Positions 29,458 to 38,173 of a stretch of 50,924 nt of DNA are shown here, piece after piece (within the stretch, counting starts at the first letter, position 1; each line of letters begins with the position of its first letter). The translations under genes were made by a program, and so were the position numbers. Where the stretch lies: positions 1-50,924 of the forward strand of contig JADGEZ010000013.1 of NCBI GenBank assembly GCA_016744115.1. The letters run 5' to 3'. This stretch comes from Sulfurimonas sp. (GTDB lineage Bacteria > Campylobacterota > Campylobacteria > Campylobacterales > Sulfurimonadaceae). The notes under the pieces were generated by a model. That model was not told where the DNA came from, made no database searches, and worked only from the letters and a program-made list of their open reading frames with translations.

Positions 29458-30345
29458 ATGGCAAAATCATTATATAAAACACTGCAAATCAATGAGGGTT
29501 CAAATGAAACAGAGATTAAAAAAGCATATAGAAAACTTGCACGACAGTATCATCCTGATGTAAACAAAGATGCTGGTGCAGAAGATAAATTTAAAGAGAT
29601 AAATTCAGCGTATGAAATTTTAAGTGATAAAGAGAAAAAAAGACAATACGATCAAATGGGCGATAATATGTTTGGTGGTCAAAATTTTAGTGATTTTTCT
29701 CGCTCCCATGGATCGCATGGTTCAGCTGATTTGGATGATATATTGAGACAAATGTTTTCTGGTGGTGGTGGCTTTGGTAGTGGAGGAAATCCATTTGGCG
29801 GTGGTGGTGCAAATCCATTTGGCGGCGGAACACATCAAACACAAAATTTAGATATAGAAACAAATGTAACAATTCCTTTTATAGTTTCGATTCTTGGTGG
29901 TTCACACTCAGTTTCTGTAAATGCTCATAGGTTTGATATAAAAATTCCTGCTGGCGTGAAAAGTGGTGAGAAGATGAGGGTTAAAGGAAAAGGTCATACT
30001 CAAGGAGGGCAAGTAGGGGATTTATTTTTAAAAATCACAGTTGCATCAAGTCCTGATTATGAGAGAGAAGATGATGATATTGTTAAAATTTTTGAATTAC
30101 CATTATCTATAGCATTATTTGGTGATAAAATAGCTATACAAACACTAGAAAAAGAGATTAAACTTAAAGTTCCACAAAACACAAAAAATGCTCAAAGATT
30201 TCGTGTTAAAGAGATGGGTGCGATGAACAGAAAAACTAAAGTTCGTGGAGATTTGTATTTAAAAGCAAATATTATATTGCCTCATGTTGATGATTTAGAT
30301 GAAGATTTACTTCAGATGATGAAAGAGAAACTCCCAAAGGTATGA
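29458..30345 (+). CDS. cbpA: DnaJ-like co-chaperone CbpA
   Basis: Hsp40 co-chaperone of 295 residues that stimulates DnaK. The J domain (about 1-70) contains the HPD tripeptide in YHPDVNKDAG. A Gly/Phe-rich stretch follows (about 95-125, GGGGFGSGGNPFGGGG), then two beta-domains of the DnaJ C-terminal type (FDIKIPAGVKSGEKMRVKGKG, LKVPQNTKNAQRFRVKEMG). There is no CxxCxGxG zinc finger, so it is CbpA-type rather than true DnaJ. It is controlled by the HAIR-like operator upstream and hspR follows after 4 bp, as in Helicobacter pylori. Confidence 0.93.
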   Translation: MAKSLYKTLQINEGSNETEIKKAYRKLARQYHPDVNKDAGAEDKFKEINSAYEILSDKEKKRQYDQMGDNMFGGQNFSDFSRSHGSHGSADLDDILRQMFSGGGGFGSGGNPFGGGGANPFGGGTHQTQNLDIETNVTIPFIVSILGGSHSVSVNAHRFDIKIPAGVKSGEKMRVKGKGHTQGGQVGDLFLKITVASSPDYEREDDDIVKIFELPLSIALFGDKIAIQTLEKEIKLKVPQNTKNAQRFRVKEMGAMNRKTKVRGDLYLKANIILPHVDDLDEDLLQMMKEKLPKV

Positions 30346-30349
30346 TCAT

Positions 30350-30727
30350 ATGATACACAAATATGATGAACCTGTTTATTTAATTAGTATTGTTGCTAAA
30401 ATTCTTGATATTCATCCTCAAACTTTAAGACAGTATGAAAGAGAGAACCTTATATGCCCATCAAGGACAGATGGTCGTATAAGATTGTATTCACAAAGAG
30501 ACATAGATAGAATAAAGTTAATTCTTAGACTTACTCGTGAGCTTGGTGTAAATCTTGCAGGTGTCGATATTATTTTAAGATTAAAAGAAAATGTTGATGC
30601 GATGGAATCAGAAATAGCAGAGCTAAGACACCAAGTTTTGAAATCTCAAAATTCCCATTCTGTATCGCCAGATAAAGCACTTGTAACAAAAAAAAGTATC
30701 TACGATATTATTATCTTTGAGAAGTAG
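30350..30727 (+). CDS. hspR: MerR-family heat shock repressor HspR
   Basis: A 125-residue repressor of chaperone genes. The N-terminal winged helix of MerR type reads VYLISIVAKILDIHPQTLRQYERENLICPSR (two pieces, about 8-40) followed by GRIRLYSQRDIDRIKLI and a dimerising helix (about 60-100). TLRQYER is typical of HspR. It binds HAIR sequences, and one lies upstream of its own operon. AAAGG precedes ATG 30350. Its stop is two bases from the stop of the convergent murA. Confidence 0.93.
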   Translation: MIHKYDEPVYLISIVAKILDIHPQTLRQYERENLICPSRTDGRIRLYSQRDIDRIKLILRLTRELGVNLAGVDIILRLKENVDAMESEIAELRHQVLKSQNSHSVSPDKALVTKKSIYDIIIFEK

Positions 30728-30729
30728 TC

Positions 30730-31992
30730 TTATTCTTTGAGTCTCTTTATTTTTGCCCCAACTGCTTGAAGTTTTTCTTTGAGTTTGTCATAGCCACGAT
30801 CAAGATGGTAAATTCTATGAATATTTGTAATACCATCAGCTACAAGAGCTGCTAAAACTAAGGCACTTGAAGCTCTTAAATCTGTTGCCATTACATCCGT
30901 ACCGCTTAAAGTATTTTTTCCATTAACAGTAGCAATATTTCCATTGAGTGTTATATCTGCACCCATACGCTGGAGTTCACTTACATGCATAAAACGATTT
31001 TCAAAGAGTCTTTCTTCGATGATAGAAACACCATTGGCTTGAGTTGCAAGAGCTAAAAACTGTGCTTGCATATCTGTAGGAAAAGCAGGATATTCTTGTG
31101 TCACTATTTTAACAGGTTTTATATCTGATGAAGGGTGTATAGTAATTGTGTCCTTTGTTAGAGTAAAGGAGCTTCCCATCTCTTGAAGTTTTGCAAGTAC
31201 TGAACTAAGGTGTTTTGGCTCTACATGAGAGAGAGTAAGCTCAGATCTTGTAATCGCAGCTGCACAAAGATATGTTCCAGCTTCTATCCTATCAGGAATT
31301 ACAGAAAATTCTTTAATATCAATACATTTTCCTCCTGTACCATGAATGCTTAATATCGCAGTACCAATACCTTCAATCTTGACACCATTGTCATTTAAAA
31401 TTTCACAAAGTTGTACCACTTCAGGCTCTCTCGCTGCATTTGTAAGAGTGGTATTTCCATGAGCGAGAGCGGCAGCCATAATGATATTAGCGGTTCCTGT
31501 TACGGTGATTTTATCAAAAATAATATCACAGCCCACGAGACCATTTGGTGCTGATGCTTCAATATAGCCAGATTTTATATCAATTTTTGCACCCATTTGT
31601 TCTAATGCTTTTAGATGTAAATCAATAGGGCGTTGTCCTATAGCACAACCACCTGGAAGAGAAACTTCACAATGTCCAAATCTAGTTAAGATAGGACCTA
31701 AAACAAGGATAGATGCTCTCATAGTTTTGACAATATCATAAGTTGCTTTTGTCTCAGTAATATTTGAAGTATTTACAAGAACTTTATCATCGTGAAAATC
31801 ACATGACGCACCGAGGTTTGTAAGAAGTTTTAAAAGTGTATTTATATCCACAACAGAGGGAAGGTTTTTAATATGCACACTATTTTTAGCAAGAATAGTC
31901 ATAGCAATTAGAGGTAAGGAAGCATTTTTTGCACCAGAAATTTTAATCGTCCCATTAAGGGATTTAATCCCCTCTAATTGTAAGTAGTCCAT
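30730..31992 (-). CDS. murA: UDP-N-acetylglucosamine 1-carboxyvinyltransferase MurA
   Basis: First committed enzyme of peptidoglycan synthesis, transferring enolpyruvate from PEP to UDP-GlcNAc in the cytoplasm. From ATG 31992 the protein has 420 residues, the normal length. It begins [20 protein letters not shown] and includes KNASLPL with the substrate-binding Lys-Asn, the catalytic Cys in [15 protein letters not shown] (fosfomycin target), and the Asp-containing [13 protein letters not shown] and [16 protein letters not shown]. The frame is open upstream to 32247, but AGAGAG before ATG 31992 and family alignment fix the start. A minus-strand TATAAT lies at 32026-32021. Confidence 0.96.
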   Translation of the reverse strand: MDYLQLEGIKSLNGTIKISGAKNASLPLIAMTILAKNSVHIKNLPSVVDINTLLKLLTNLGASCDFHDDKVLVNTSNITETKATYDIVKTMRASILVLGPILTRFGHCEVSLPGGCAIGQRPIDLHLKALEQMGAKIDIKSGYIEASAPNGLVGCDIIFDKITVTGTANIIMAAALAHGNTTLTNAAREPEVVQLCEILNDNGVKIEGIGTAILSIHGTGGKCIDIKEFSVIPDRIEAGTYLCAAAITRSELTLSHVEPKHLSSVLAKLQEMGSSFTLTKDTITIHPSSDIKPVKIVTQEYPAFPTDMQAQFLALATQANGVSIIEERLFENRFMHVSELQRMGADITLNGNIATVNGKNTLSGTDVMATDLRASSALVLAALVADGITNIHRIYHLDRGYDKLKEKLQAVGAKIKRLKE

Positions 31993-32020
31993 ATTTCTCT
32001 CTTGATATTTAAGTAGCACC

Positions 32021-32101
32021 ATTATATCAATAATTCTATTAAACCATAGATTTATTTTTAAACTTATAAAGCAAGAATATTTCGATATAATTTTATCATT
32101 A
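32021..32101. promoter_or_regulatory. Divergent promoters of murA and the 32129 operon
   Basis: A minus-strand TATAAT at 32026-32021 (for murA) and a plus-strand TATAAT at 32096-32101 (for the operon starting at 32129) lie 70 bp apart in AT-rich DNA. Clear -35 boxes are absent. Confidence 0.5.
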
Positions 32102-32128
32102 CATATTACAGACAAATAAGGATATTTT

Positions 32129-32554
32129 ATGAATTTTATTTTAGATAAACTAAAAAATTCAAGAAATAATATATCTTCGTATGAATTTGCAAGAGAGGAA
32201 AACTTAGTCATTTTAGAAAAACTTTTTTTAGAATTAGGTATAGACAAAAAAGTAGAAAAATTTTCTGAACTTTTTTATTTTAGAGTAATAAATCTTTCTG
32301 CGGCATCTTTGATGCAAGATACTCTAGGAGAAATTAAAGAGGGAAAATATTTACAAGTCTTAGCAATTTCGTATGACAAAGGGGCTGTTGTTAAGGCTAA
32401 AAATATCTCTTTAGCCTATTTTGGTAGAGTAGAAAAGGTTGAAGTAAATTTAAAAAATAAGGTCGTTGAATTTATTATACGATATAGGTTTGAAAAAAGT
32501 TTTATGACATTAGAACATTACAATAGTATTTTAGATGATATGCAAAAAATATGA
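32129..32554 (+). CDS. Conserved hypothetical protein, 141 aa
   Basis: A soluble, charged protein without signal peptide or membrane segment. The N-terminal half is predicted helical ([42 protein letters not shown]); the C-terminal half has strand-like stretches ([34 protein letters not shown]). I do not recognise a family. AAGGAT lies upstream of ATG 32129. It leads a five-gene run ending in rsmD, overlapping the next gene by 4 bp, so it is a real gene. Confidence 0.75.
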   Translation: MNFILDKLKNSRNNISSYEFAREENLVILEKLFLELGIDKKVEKFSELFYFRVINLSAASLMQDTLGEIKEGKYLQVLAISYDKGAVVKAKNISLAYFGRVEKVEVNLKNKVVEFIIRYRFEKSFMTLEHYNSILDDMQKI

Positions 32555-33090
32555 GTAAGTTTTACTTTTTTTTATGGCTTAGATGGTTGTTGAGAGTTCT
32601 TTTATGTAGTCTGGGTTTAGCTTTTGCACTTTCTTTTTTAATAAGTTCTTTTATATACATTAATCAAGGTATGTTGGAGTTTAGCGATGAAGTTATGAAT
32701 GCTTTACTTGAAATATTTCAATTTTCTTTCCCTATAACTTTGAGTTTTACATTACTAATCGCTCTGTTTAGGGCGTTAAAATATATTTTTAATCAAGAGG
32801 TCTATGGCTATAAAATGAATTTATTAGAATGTGATTCTAAAAAAAGAATAGAAAAAATAGGCTATGGTGACTTGGTGAAAGTCTGGAGAAAATGGTTTAT
32901 GATTATGATATGGCTTGTTACAACAGAGCTTACTGTAAGTCTTGTCTTTATCCATTTTTTTATATCTAAAAATACTATTATGGAATGGTTTGACATATAT
33001 TATATATCTGTACTTATATTTATTGCTGGTTATTTTTCATTTATAATACTTGGATCAAGGTGTGATCGAGTTAAAATAGTAAAATGTTAA
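32551..33090 (+). CDS. Hypothetical inner membrane protein, 179 aa
   Basis: Four hydrophobic segments are apparent: about 13-33 (LRVLLCSLGLAFALSFLIS), 53-75 (FSFPITLSFTLLIALF), 115-137 (MIMIWLVTTELTVSLVFIHFF) and 147-167 (YISVLIFIAGYFSFIILG). The central loop is basic. There is no recognisable family motif. The gene overlaps both neighbours (ATGA with the preceding gene, 7 bp with the exonuclease-like gene). Function unknown. Confidence 0.72.
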   Translation: MSKFYFFLWLRWLLRVLLCSLGLAFALSFLISSFIYINQGMLEFSDEVMNALLEIFQFSFPITLSFTLLIALFRALKYIFNQEVYGYKMNLLECDSKKRIEKIGYGDLVKVWRKWFMIMIWLVTTELTVSLVFIHFFISKNTIMEWFDIYYISVLIFIAGYFSFIILGSRCDRVKIVKC

Positions 33091-33800
33091 TATTTTTAGA
33101 TACTCAAACTACAGGATTAGAACAGGAAGATAGGGTGTGTTCTATTGGTATTATCAGTATATTTGAGCAAACAATAGTATCAAAATATGAGCTCATAAAT
33201 GAGGGTAAAAAAATATCTTCTAAAGCCTCAAGTATCAATCATATAACGAATGAGCTTTTAGATGATAAGCCAAGATTACAAGAGAGTGATATATATAAAT
33301 TCTTAAGGGAGCATAATAATTCTACTACAACTATTATAGGACACAATATCAATTTTGATATGCAACAGTTATCAAAAATAGGTTTCTCATTTAAGGGAAA
33401 AATAATAGACACTCTAAGAGTGTCAAAACATTTGATTAAAGAGTGTGAATCGTATGGATTGCAATTTTTACGCTATGAGTTGAAACTCTATCAAAATGAA
33501 GAAAAAGAACTTTTAAATTGTGATATTAAAGAGACTATACTCACTCATAATGCTTTGTCAAATAGTCTTATTATAAAGTTACTATACGCATATCTTTTCA
33601 ATTTATGCACAAAAGAAGAGATGTACAAGTTGAGTTTTAAAAATGTTCTTTTAGAAAAATTTGAATTTGGAAAATACAAGGGGAAATATATTGAAGAAAT
33701 ATCTATGATGGACAGGGGATACATGGAATGGCTCTTAGGTAATATGGTAAATTTAGATGAAGATTTACAATATAGTATTAATTATTATCTACAAGGATAA
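33084..33800 (+). CDS. DEDDh exonuclease-fold protein with altered catalytic residues and C-terminal DUF3820-like segment
   Basis: A 238-residue protein of the DNA polymerase III epsilon/RNase T fold. Motif I reads FLDTQTTGL, where families with activity have DxE; here Gln8 replaces the metal-binding Glu. Motif II GHNINFD keeps Asp92. Motif III, normally HxAxxD, reads HNALSN with Asn160 in place of Asp. Two of the four acidic ligands are thus amides, which argues against ordinary two-metal nuclease activity. The last 50 residues, FGKYKGKYIEEISMMDRGYMEWLL, resemble the DUF3820 module that often follows such exonucleases. ATG 33084 overlaps the membrane protein gene; the next gene starts 3 bp after the stop. 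Confidence 0.82.
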   Translation: MLIFLDTQTTGLEQEDRVCSIGIISIFEQTIVSKYELINEGKKISSKASSINHITNELLDDKPRLQESDIYKFLREHNNSTTTIIGHNINFDMQQLSKIGFSFKGKIIDTLRVSKHLIKECESYGLQFLRYELKLYQNEEKELLNCDIKETILTHNALSNSLIIKLLYAYLFNLCTKEEMYKLSFKNVLLEKFEFGKYKGKYIEEISMMDRGYMEWLLGNMVNLDEDLQYSINYYLQG

Positions 33801-33803
33801 ATT

Positions 33804-34145
33804 TTGAAAATTGCAGTTGAGTGTAAGTCACCATTGTTACAAAAATCTTTAGAACTATTTTTAAGCCCTTATTTATGTACTTCCAAATATTGTGATATTC
33901 TTGTGAGGGATGAAGAGTCTAAAGAGGATGAAAAATGTTTTTTTATATCGGCTACGACTGGTGCAGATTTAAAAAAACCATTTTCAAAATCTCAACTTAT
34001 TTTAGCTCTTGAGAAAAAATACAAATCTATGACAAAAACTGAAGTAAGCTTAGACTTTGATATTTTAGAAAAACATATTCACTATCTAAGTCAAGAGTAT
34101 GAGAAAAATATTTTAACTGCAGTCAAAGCATTCTATGAAAAATAA
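33804..34145 (+). CDS. Conserved hypothetical protein, 113 aa
   Basis: A small soluble protein with an alpha/beta pattern (MKIAVECKSPLLQKSLELFL, CDILVRDEES, CFFISATTGADLKKPFSKSQ) and a helical tail. The N-terminal strand and phase of acidic residues recall a receiver-like or glycosyl-binding Rossmann half, but I cannot assign a family. TTG 33804 is preceded by AAGGAT. It overlaps the start of rsmD by 11 bp, an arrangement that usually marks a conserved functional pair. Confidence 0.7.
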   Translation: MKIAVECKSPLLQKSLELFLSPYLCTSKYCDILVRDEESKEDEKCFFISATTGADLKKPFSKSQLILALEKKYKSMTKTEVSLDFDILEKHIHYLSQEYEKNILTAVKAFYEK

Positions 34146-34731
34146 AACTATGACTAAAAAAATAATAATGGGAAAGTATAAGGGTAAAACTCTTAAATTA
34201 CCCTCTGGTGATACAACAAGAAGTTCTAAATCAATAGTATTAGAATCATTTTTTAATACCATACAGTTTGAGATAATAGATGCTTCTTTTGTTGAAGTTT
34301 TCTCAGGAAGTGGCTCTATTGGCTTAGAAGCATTAAGTCGTGGAGCAAAAGATCTTATATTTATGGAAAGAGATAAAGAAGCTTTAAAGGTTTTAAAACA
34401 AAATATCAATCAAACAAATCCAAGTTTATGTAAAATTATCTCAGGAGATAGTTTTGTAAATATAAAAGAGGTAATAAAAATTTTAAAAGAAAAAAATGAG
34501 TCTGCTTATTTTTATATTGATCCACCTTTTAGTATTAGAGATGGGATGGAAGATATTTACGAGAAAATGATTTCATTAATCTCATCATTACCTAAAGAAG
34601 TAGTCAAAATGGTTATAATTGAACACATGACAGGATTAGAAATAAATCAAAAAATAGGCAGTTATAGCATTAAAAAATCTAAAAAATTTGGAAACACATC
34701 TTTAACATACTTTGAATCTTCAATTATTTAA
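34135..34731 (+). CDS. rsmD: 16S rRNA (guanine966-N2)-methyltransferase RsmD
   Basis: Methylates G966 of 16S rRNA using SAM. The 198-residue protein starts with the substrate-side IIMGKYKGKTLKLPSGDTTR, followed by the Rossmann SAM site VEVFSGSGSIGLEALSRGA and the catalytic loop YFYIDPPFS, where families read (D/N)PP(Y/F). Length is normal for RsmD. It closes the operon beginning at 32129. Convergent genes from the minus-strand restriction-type island end 45 bp further on; no clear terminator is seen in between. Confidence 0.9.
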   Translation: MKNKTMTKKIIMGKYKGKTLKLPSGDTTRSSKSIVLESFFNTIQFEIIDASFVEVFSGSGSIGLEALSRGAKDLIFMERDKEALKVLKQNINQTNPSLCKIISGDSFVNIKEVIKILKEKNESAYFYIDPPFSIRDGMEDIYEKMISLISSLPKEVVKMVIIEHMTGLEINQKIGSYSIKKSKKFGNTSLTYFESSII

Positions 34732-34775
34732 TCTATTTTTCAAAGGAGATAGGGTCTATAATATTCTCTGATTTA

Positions 34776-35456
34776 TTATATTTTATAATGTTTATTTTCT
34801 ATAAATGTTTTAATATGTGTTAATATATATCTCATATATTCTATTGATTCATTTTTTATCTCACCTAATTTTAAAATGCTATAGTTCCTTCCACATTCAG
34901 AAAATGATTCATTTCCATGAGCTAAATTGTTTCTTTTATCTTTTATAATAAAAAGGGAAGACTCATTCTCTTTAGGAATATGATTGGTTTTTAAACCATA
35001 TTCTTCTATAGATTTTTTTATTATGCTAGGTGTAACATTACCTGATAACTCATTATTAAAGTTAATATTTATGATTTCTTGAGCTATCATGTCTATTTTA
35101 TTCATAACAAATTCGGATTTCAATGTTTCTCTTGGGATAGGACAAGTGTCACCAAAACTTTTGTACTCTTTATTTATCCACATTTGCTTTATTTGAGGAA
35201 TAAGGTTTTGATAACTTAATTCCTCAGATGTAATTGCAATACAAATTTTTTCCAAAGAGTTTCTAAAAGATGATTCAATTAAATTATAAAGTAATAAAAA
35301 TAAATTAGATTTTAAAACATGATGTACACTCTCTGAAACAAAAATTATTTTCCTAGGGTCAAAATCTCGTGCAAGATGTGTGGTAGTCTGTACAAAATTA
35401 AAATATTCATTTATTTCTTGAACTTTTTTTTCAAACTCTATAATAATAAATTCCAT
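34776..35456 (-). CDS. HEPN domain protein (MAE_28990/MAE_18760-like)
   Basis: A 226-residue, mostly helical protein. The RNase-type HEPN motif R-x4-H is present as RNNLAH (175-180), preceded by FIIKDKR and followed by GNESFSECGRNY, as in the MAE_28990-like HEPN families. Many HEPN proteins are toxins or effector RNases in defence systems. It is the third gene of an operon with a cytosine methyltransferase and a DUF262 protein; only one base separates it from the DUF262 stop (TGA-C-ATG), so they are translationally coupled. No other nuclease motif is visible. The family name is from memory and could be refined. Confidence 0.75.
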   Translation of the reverse strand: MEFIIIEFEKKVQEINEYFNFVQTTTHLARDFDPRKIIFVSESVHHVLKSNLFLLLYNLIESSFRNSLEKICIAITSEELSYQNLIPQIKQMWINKEYKSFGDTCPIPRETLKSEFVMNKIDMIAQEIININFNNELSGNVTPSIIKKSIEEYGLKTNHIPKENESSLFIIKDKRNNLAHGNESFSECGRNYSILKLGEIKNESIEYMRYILTHIKTFIENKHYKI

Positions 35457-35457
35457 G

Positions 35458-36519
35458 TCAGTGGCTTAATATTTTATTTTTTACATAATCAGTTCTGCCG
35501 ATAAGCTTTAATCTATTGTTTGATGCATCTGAACGAGTATGTTTTTTAAATTCATCTGATTCTAACCAATCAGTATTTACGGTATCTAAGTTTGGATTCT
35601 TTAACAAAGCCAAATGTACTCCAACAGAAAGGGCTTCAAATCTAACACGAGGAGTTGAATTTGCATTTTTTGTTTTTCTAAAACCATCTTCAAAGTTTTT
35701 CTTAATAAAATCTAGCATATTAAAAAATTCATTTTTCATCTTACTCTTTACATCATCAGTAAAAGTATCTTTTTTATTTTTTATGTAGTCCTCTATAAAT
35801 GGAGAAACATGACCTTTATAATCACCTCTTTTTTCAGAGTAGGCAAAAAATCTTAAAACCATTTGTTGGGGTTCTTCTCTTAATGTTCTATTTTCACTAA
35901 TGGGACAAAGTTCTTTAAATAATTGATTGTTAGCACATTCTGAAACAAAATCATAAAATTTACCACTATAAGTACCTTTTAAAATTTCTATTTGCTTTAA
36001 TTCATCACTACCAGTATTGATTCTTTCAAATAAATCAAACCTTGCTTCTGGGTCTGTTTTCTCACCCAGAGCAATCATTTTTAAACTTTTATTATTTATT
36101 CTTCTTTGCCGTATTATTGATAAATCTTTAAAATAAAAACCGTTTAAAGTTTCTAGTTTTTTTAGACCTTCTAATTTTAGTTCATTATGCAAAAAAGAGT
36201 GTAGTGTTCTAACTCTTTGAGAACCATCAACTATTTCATATCTACCATCTACATCAGCAAAAAATATATAGGGTATAGGTATTCCTAAAATAACAGATTC
36301 AATAAATTTTGACTTTCTACTTTCCGACCATACATACTCTCTTTGATATTCAGGAATATATATATCTCCGTTGTCATTATCAATCCCTTCATGATATTTT
36401 TTCACAATTATTTCTATGGGATATTCAAGTGTATCATAATCATAATTTTTTATTTTAAGTATAATTTGTTCTTCTGCATTACTTTGCATCTCTTTTGTGA
36501 TTTTCATATCTTGTTTCAT
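35458..36519 (-). CDS. DUF262 (GmrSD N-terminal/ParB-like) protein
   Basis: A 353-residue protein with the DUF262 core: IPEYQREYVW (55-64), SVILGIPIPYIFFAD, and VDGSQRVRTLHSFL carrying the DG-Q-R motif (98-102). In GmrSD-type restriction enzymes this ParB/sulfiredoxin-like domain hydrolyses nucleotide and is usually joined to a DUF1524 HNH nuclease. Here I see no HNH (His-Asn-His) in the C-terminal 150 residues, so the partner effector may be the adjacent HEPN protein. ATG 36519 has AAGGAG upstream and lies within the last 41 bases of the methyltransferase gene. Confidence 0.85.
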   Translation of the reverse strand: MKQDMKITKEMQSNAEEQIILKIKNYDYDTLEYPIEIIVKKYHEGIDNDNGDIYIPEYQREYVWSESRKSKFIESVILGIPIPYIFFADVDGRYEIVDGSQRVRTLHSFLHNELKLEGLKKLETLNGFYFKDLSIIRQRRINNKSLKMIALGEKTDPEARFDLFERINTGSDELKQIEILKGTYSGKFYDFVSECANNQLFKELCPISENRTLREEPQQMVLRFFAYSEKRGDYKGHVSPFIEDYIKNKKDTFTDDVKSKMKNEFFNMLDFIKKNFEDGFRKTKNANSTPRVRFEALSVGVHLALLKNPNLDTVNTDWLESDEFKKHTRSDASNNRLKLIGRTDYVKNKILSH

Positions 36520-37573
36520 TATCTATCTCCTTTAAATGCTCTAAAATACTAAGACCTATAACCTCACCAAGCTTAGGAGGAACAGCATTTCCAATCTGCT
36601 TAGAAACCTGCCCAAATTTAAGATTTTCCTTTTTATCTGTAAACTTATAGTTATCGGGAAAACTTTGTAGTATTGCAGCTTCTCTGAGTGATATTGCTCT
36701 GTCTTGTTCAGGATGTCCAAATCTACCATTACCTATGCCAGTACAAAAAGTTGTCATGGTAGGGGATGGTTTATCCCATTCCATACGACCATAAACGCTT
36801 ACATAAGTTTTACCCTTACTACTTTGATGACATTTCAATTTTAAATCTTCATCCCAGTCTCTACTCCAACTACCACCAGGTATTGATTGTTTAACTCTTT
36901 TTATATTCTTATCTGATAGTTTTGAGGCTTTATGTAAAAAATCTATTTTTGAAGCTTCTCCAGAATTAATTTTTTCTAAATGCCCTATAGCTTTTCTAAC
37001 TGTTATATAATCTTCTGGCTTATGTGTTGGTTTTATAAGTTTTATTTTTCCTTTTTTTGATGCAAGTAAAACTAGTCTCTTTCTTTTTTGAGCAATACCA
37101 TAATCAGGAGAATAAACTATGTCGTACCAAGTATAAAAACCTTCATTTTCTAATTCTTTTACAAAATTATCAAATACTGGTTCTTTTTTAAATTTCAAAA
37201 GATTTGGAACATTTTCCATAGAAACTATATCAGGGTTAGTTTCTTTAATTAATCTTGTAAATTCATATAAAAGTTGCCATCTAGTATCTTTTTGTTTATC
37301 ACCTTTGAGTGTATATGTTGAAAATGGTTGGCATGGTGCACAACCAAGTAAAATTTTAATATCATTTTTCTTATAATATTTTGTAATATCATTTTTTTTA
37401 ATATCTGTAATATCAGCATGATAAAATTTAGCTTCGCAGTTTTCTTCGTAAGCGTATTTGCATTTGTTGTCAAAATCAAATCCTGCTTTGACATTAATTC
37501 CTGCCTGTCTTAGACCATAAGAAAGACCACCTATTCCACAAAATAAATCAACTGCGGTAATTTGATTTTTCAT
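36479..37573 (-). CDS. DNA (cytosine-5-)-methyltransferase
   Basis: A 364-residue C5-methyltransferase with all main motifs: I DLFCGIGGLSYGLRQAG (9-25), IV APCQPFS with catalytic Cys81, VI MENVPNL (Glu120), VIII QKRKR (162-166), and X in KQIGNAVPPKLG. The target recognition region lies around 215-300. It would methylate a specific sequence and protect the host. It is the first gene of a three-gene minus-strand operon with DUF262 and HEPN genes rather than a classical endonuclease. AAGGAA lies upstream of ATG 37573. The recognition sequence cannot be predicted here. Confidence 0.93.
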   Translation of the reverse strand: MKNQITAVDLFCGIGGLSYGLRQAGINVKAGFDFDNKCKYAYEENCEAKFYHADITDIKKNDITKYYKKNDIKILLGCAPCQPFSTYTLKGDKQKDTRWQLLYEFTRLIKETNPDIVSMENVPNLLKFKKEPVFDNFVKELENEGFYTWYDIVYSPDYGIAQKRKRLVLLASKKGKIKLIKPTHKPEDYITVRKAIGHLEKINSGEASKIDFLHKASKLSDKNIKRVKQSIPGGSWSRDWDEDLKLKCHQSSKGKTYVSVYGRMEWDKPSPTMTTFCTGIGNGRFGHPEQDRAISLREAAILQSFPDNYKFTDKKENLKFGQVSKQIGNAVPPKLGEVIGLSILEHLKEIDNETRYENHKRDAK

Positions 37574-37732
37574 TCGTAGTTTATTCCTTATAAAATTAAT
37601 ACTTTATTTTATCAAATGTATTCTCTATTATTGATTAATTGATTTGGTGAAACTGGACAAAGAAAATTGCAACATAGATATACCAATAAACAAAGACTTA
37701 AAATATGCATTTATTTTTTTATTAAGAAGAGA

Positions 37733-38173
37733 TTAAAGATGTTTTTCAATATACGCTACTCCTGATTTAGTACTCTTGACATCTACTTTTTCCTTATCAT
37801 CAAAAGTTTCTTTTCCCTCGTAGCCGATATTCCAAAGTGTTGCTTTATAATAAACTTTTCCATTTTGTATAACGCCGACTCCTGCCTCATTTAAAAAGTT
37901 ATCATTATTTTCTTTATTTTTAGATTTTAAAAATAATTTTAGGGTCTTAGTCCTCAAACTCACTAACATAAGAATAGCAATAATGCCAACGCTAGAGAGT
38001 TGCCAGAATCCATCTGGATATATATTTAATAGAGAAAGAACTGATACAATTAAAAAGGCAATTCCAAACCAAAATAAAACAAAAGAAAATGTAATAGCTT
38101 CTAAGGCAATAAGAATTATTCCTATCGCCATCAAGCTTGTTGGTGAGATAAGACTAAGCGTTAGGTTTTGCAT
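37733..38173 (-). CDS. NfeD-family membrane protein
   Basis: A 146-residue short NfeD: two or three N-terminal membrane helices (about 10-75, LMAIGIILIALEAITFSFVLFWFGIAFL, given here in outline) and a C-terminal OB-fold with GVGVIQNGKVYYKATLWNIGYEG. The short form partners with SPFH proteins in membrane organisation. It overlaps the upstream SPFH gene by 20 bp on the minus strand, the standard arrangement. AAAGGG lies before ATG 38173. Confidence 0.88.
   Translation of the reverse strand: MQNLTLSLISPTSLMAIGIILIALEAITFSFVLFWFGIAFLIVSVLSLLNIYPDGFWQLSSVGIIAILMLVSLRTKTLKLFLKSKNKENNDNFLNEAGVGVIQNGKVYYKATLWNIGYEGKETFDDKEKVDVKSTKSGVAYIEKHL

Noticed and set aside
31993-32247. N-terminal extension of MurA on the minus strand
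   Set aside because: MurA alignment begins at ATG 31992 with a good ribosome binding site; the extension crosses the divergent promoter region and the next gene.
36343-36552. Plus-strand open frame of 69 codons rich in Phe and Ile
   Set aside because: It is a shadow of the DUF262 and methyltransferase genes on the other strand.
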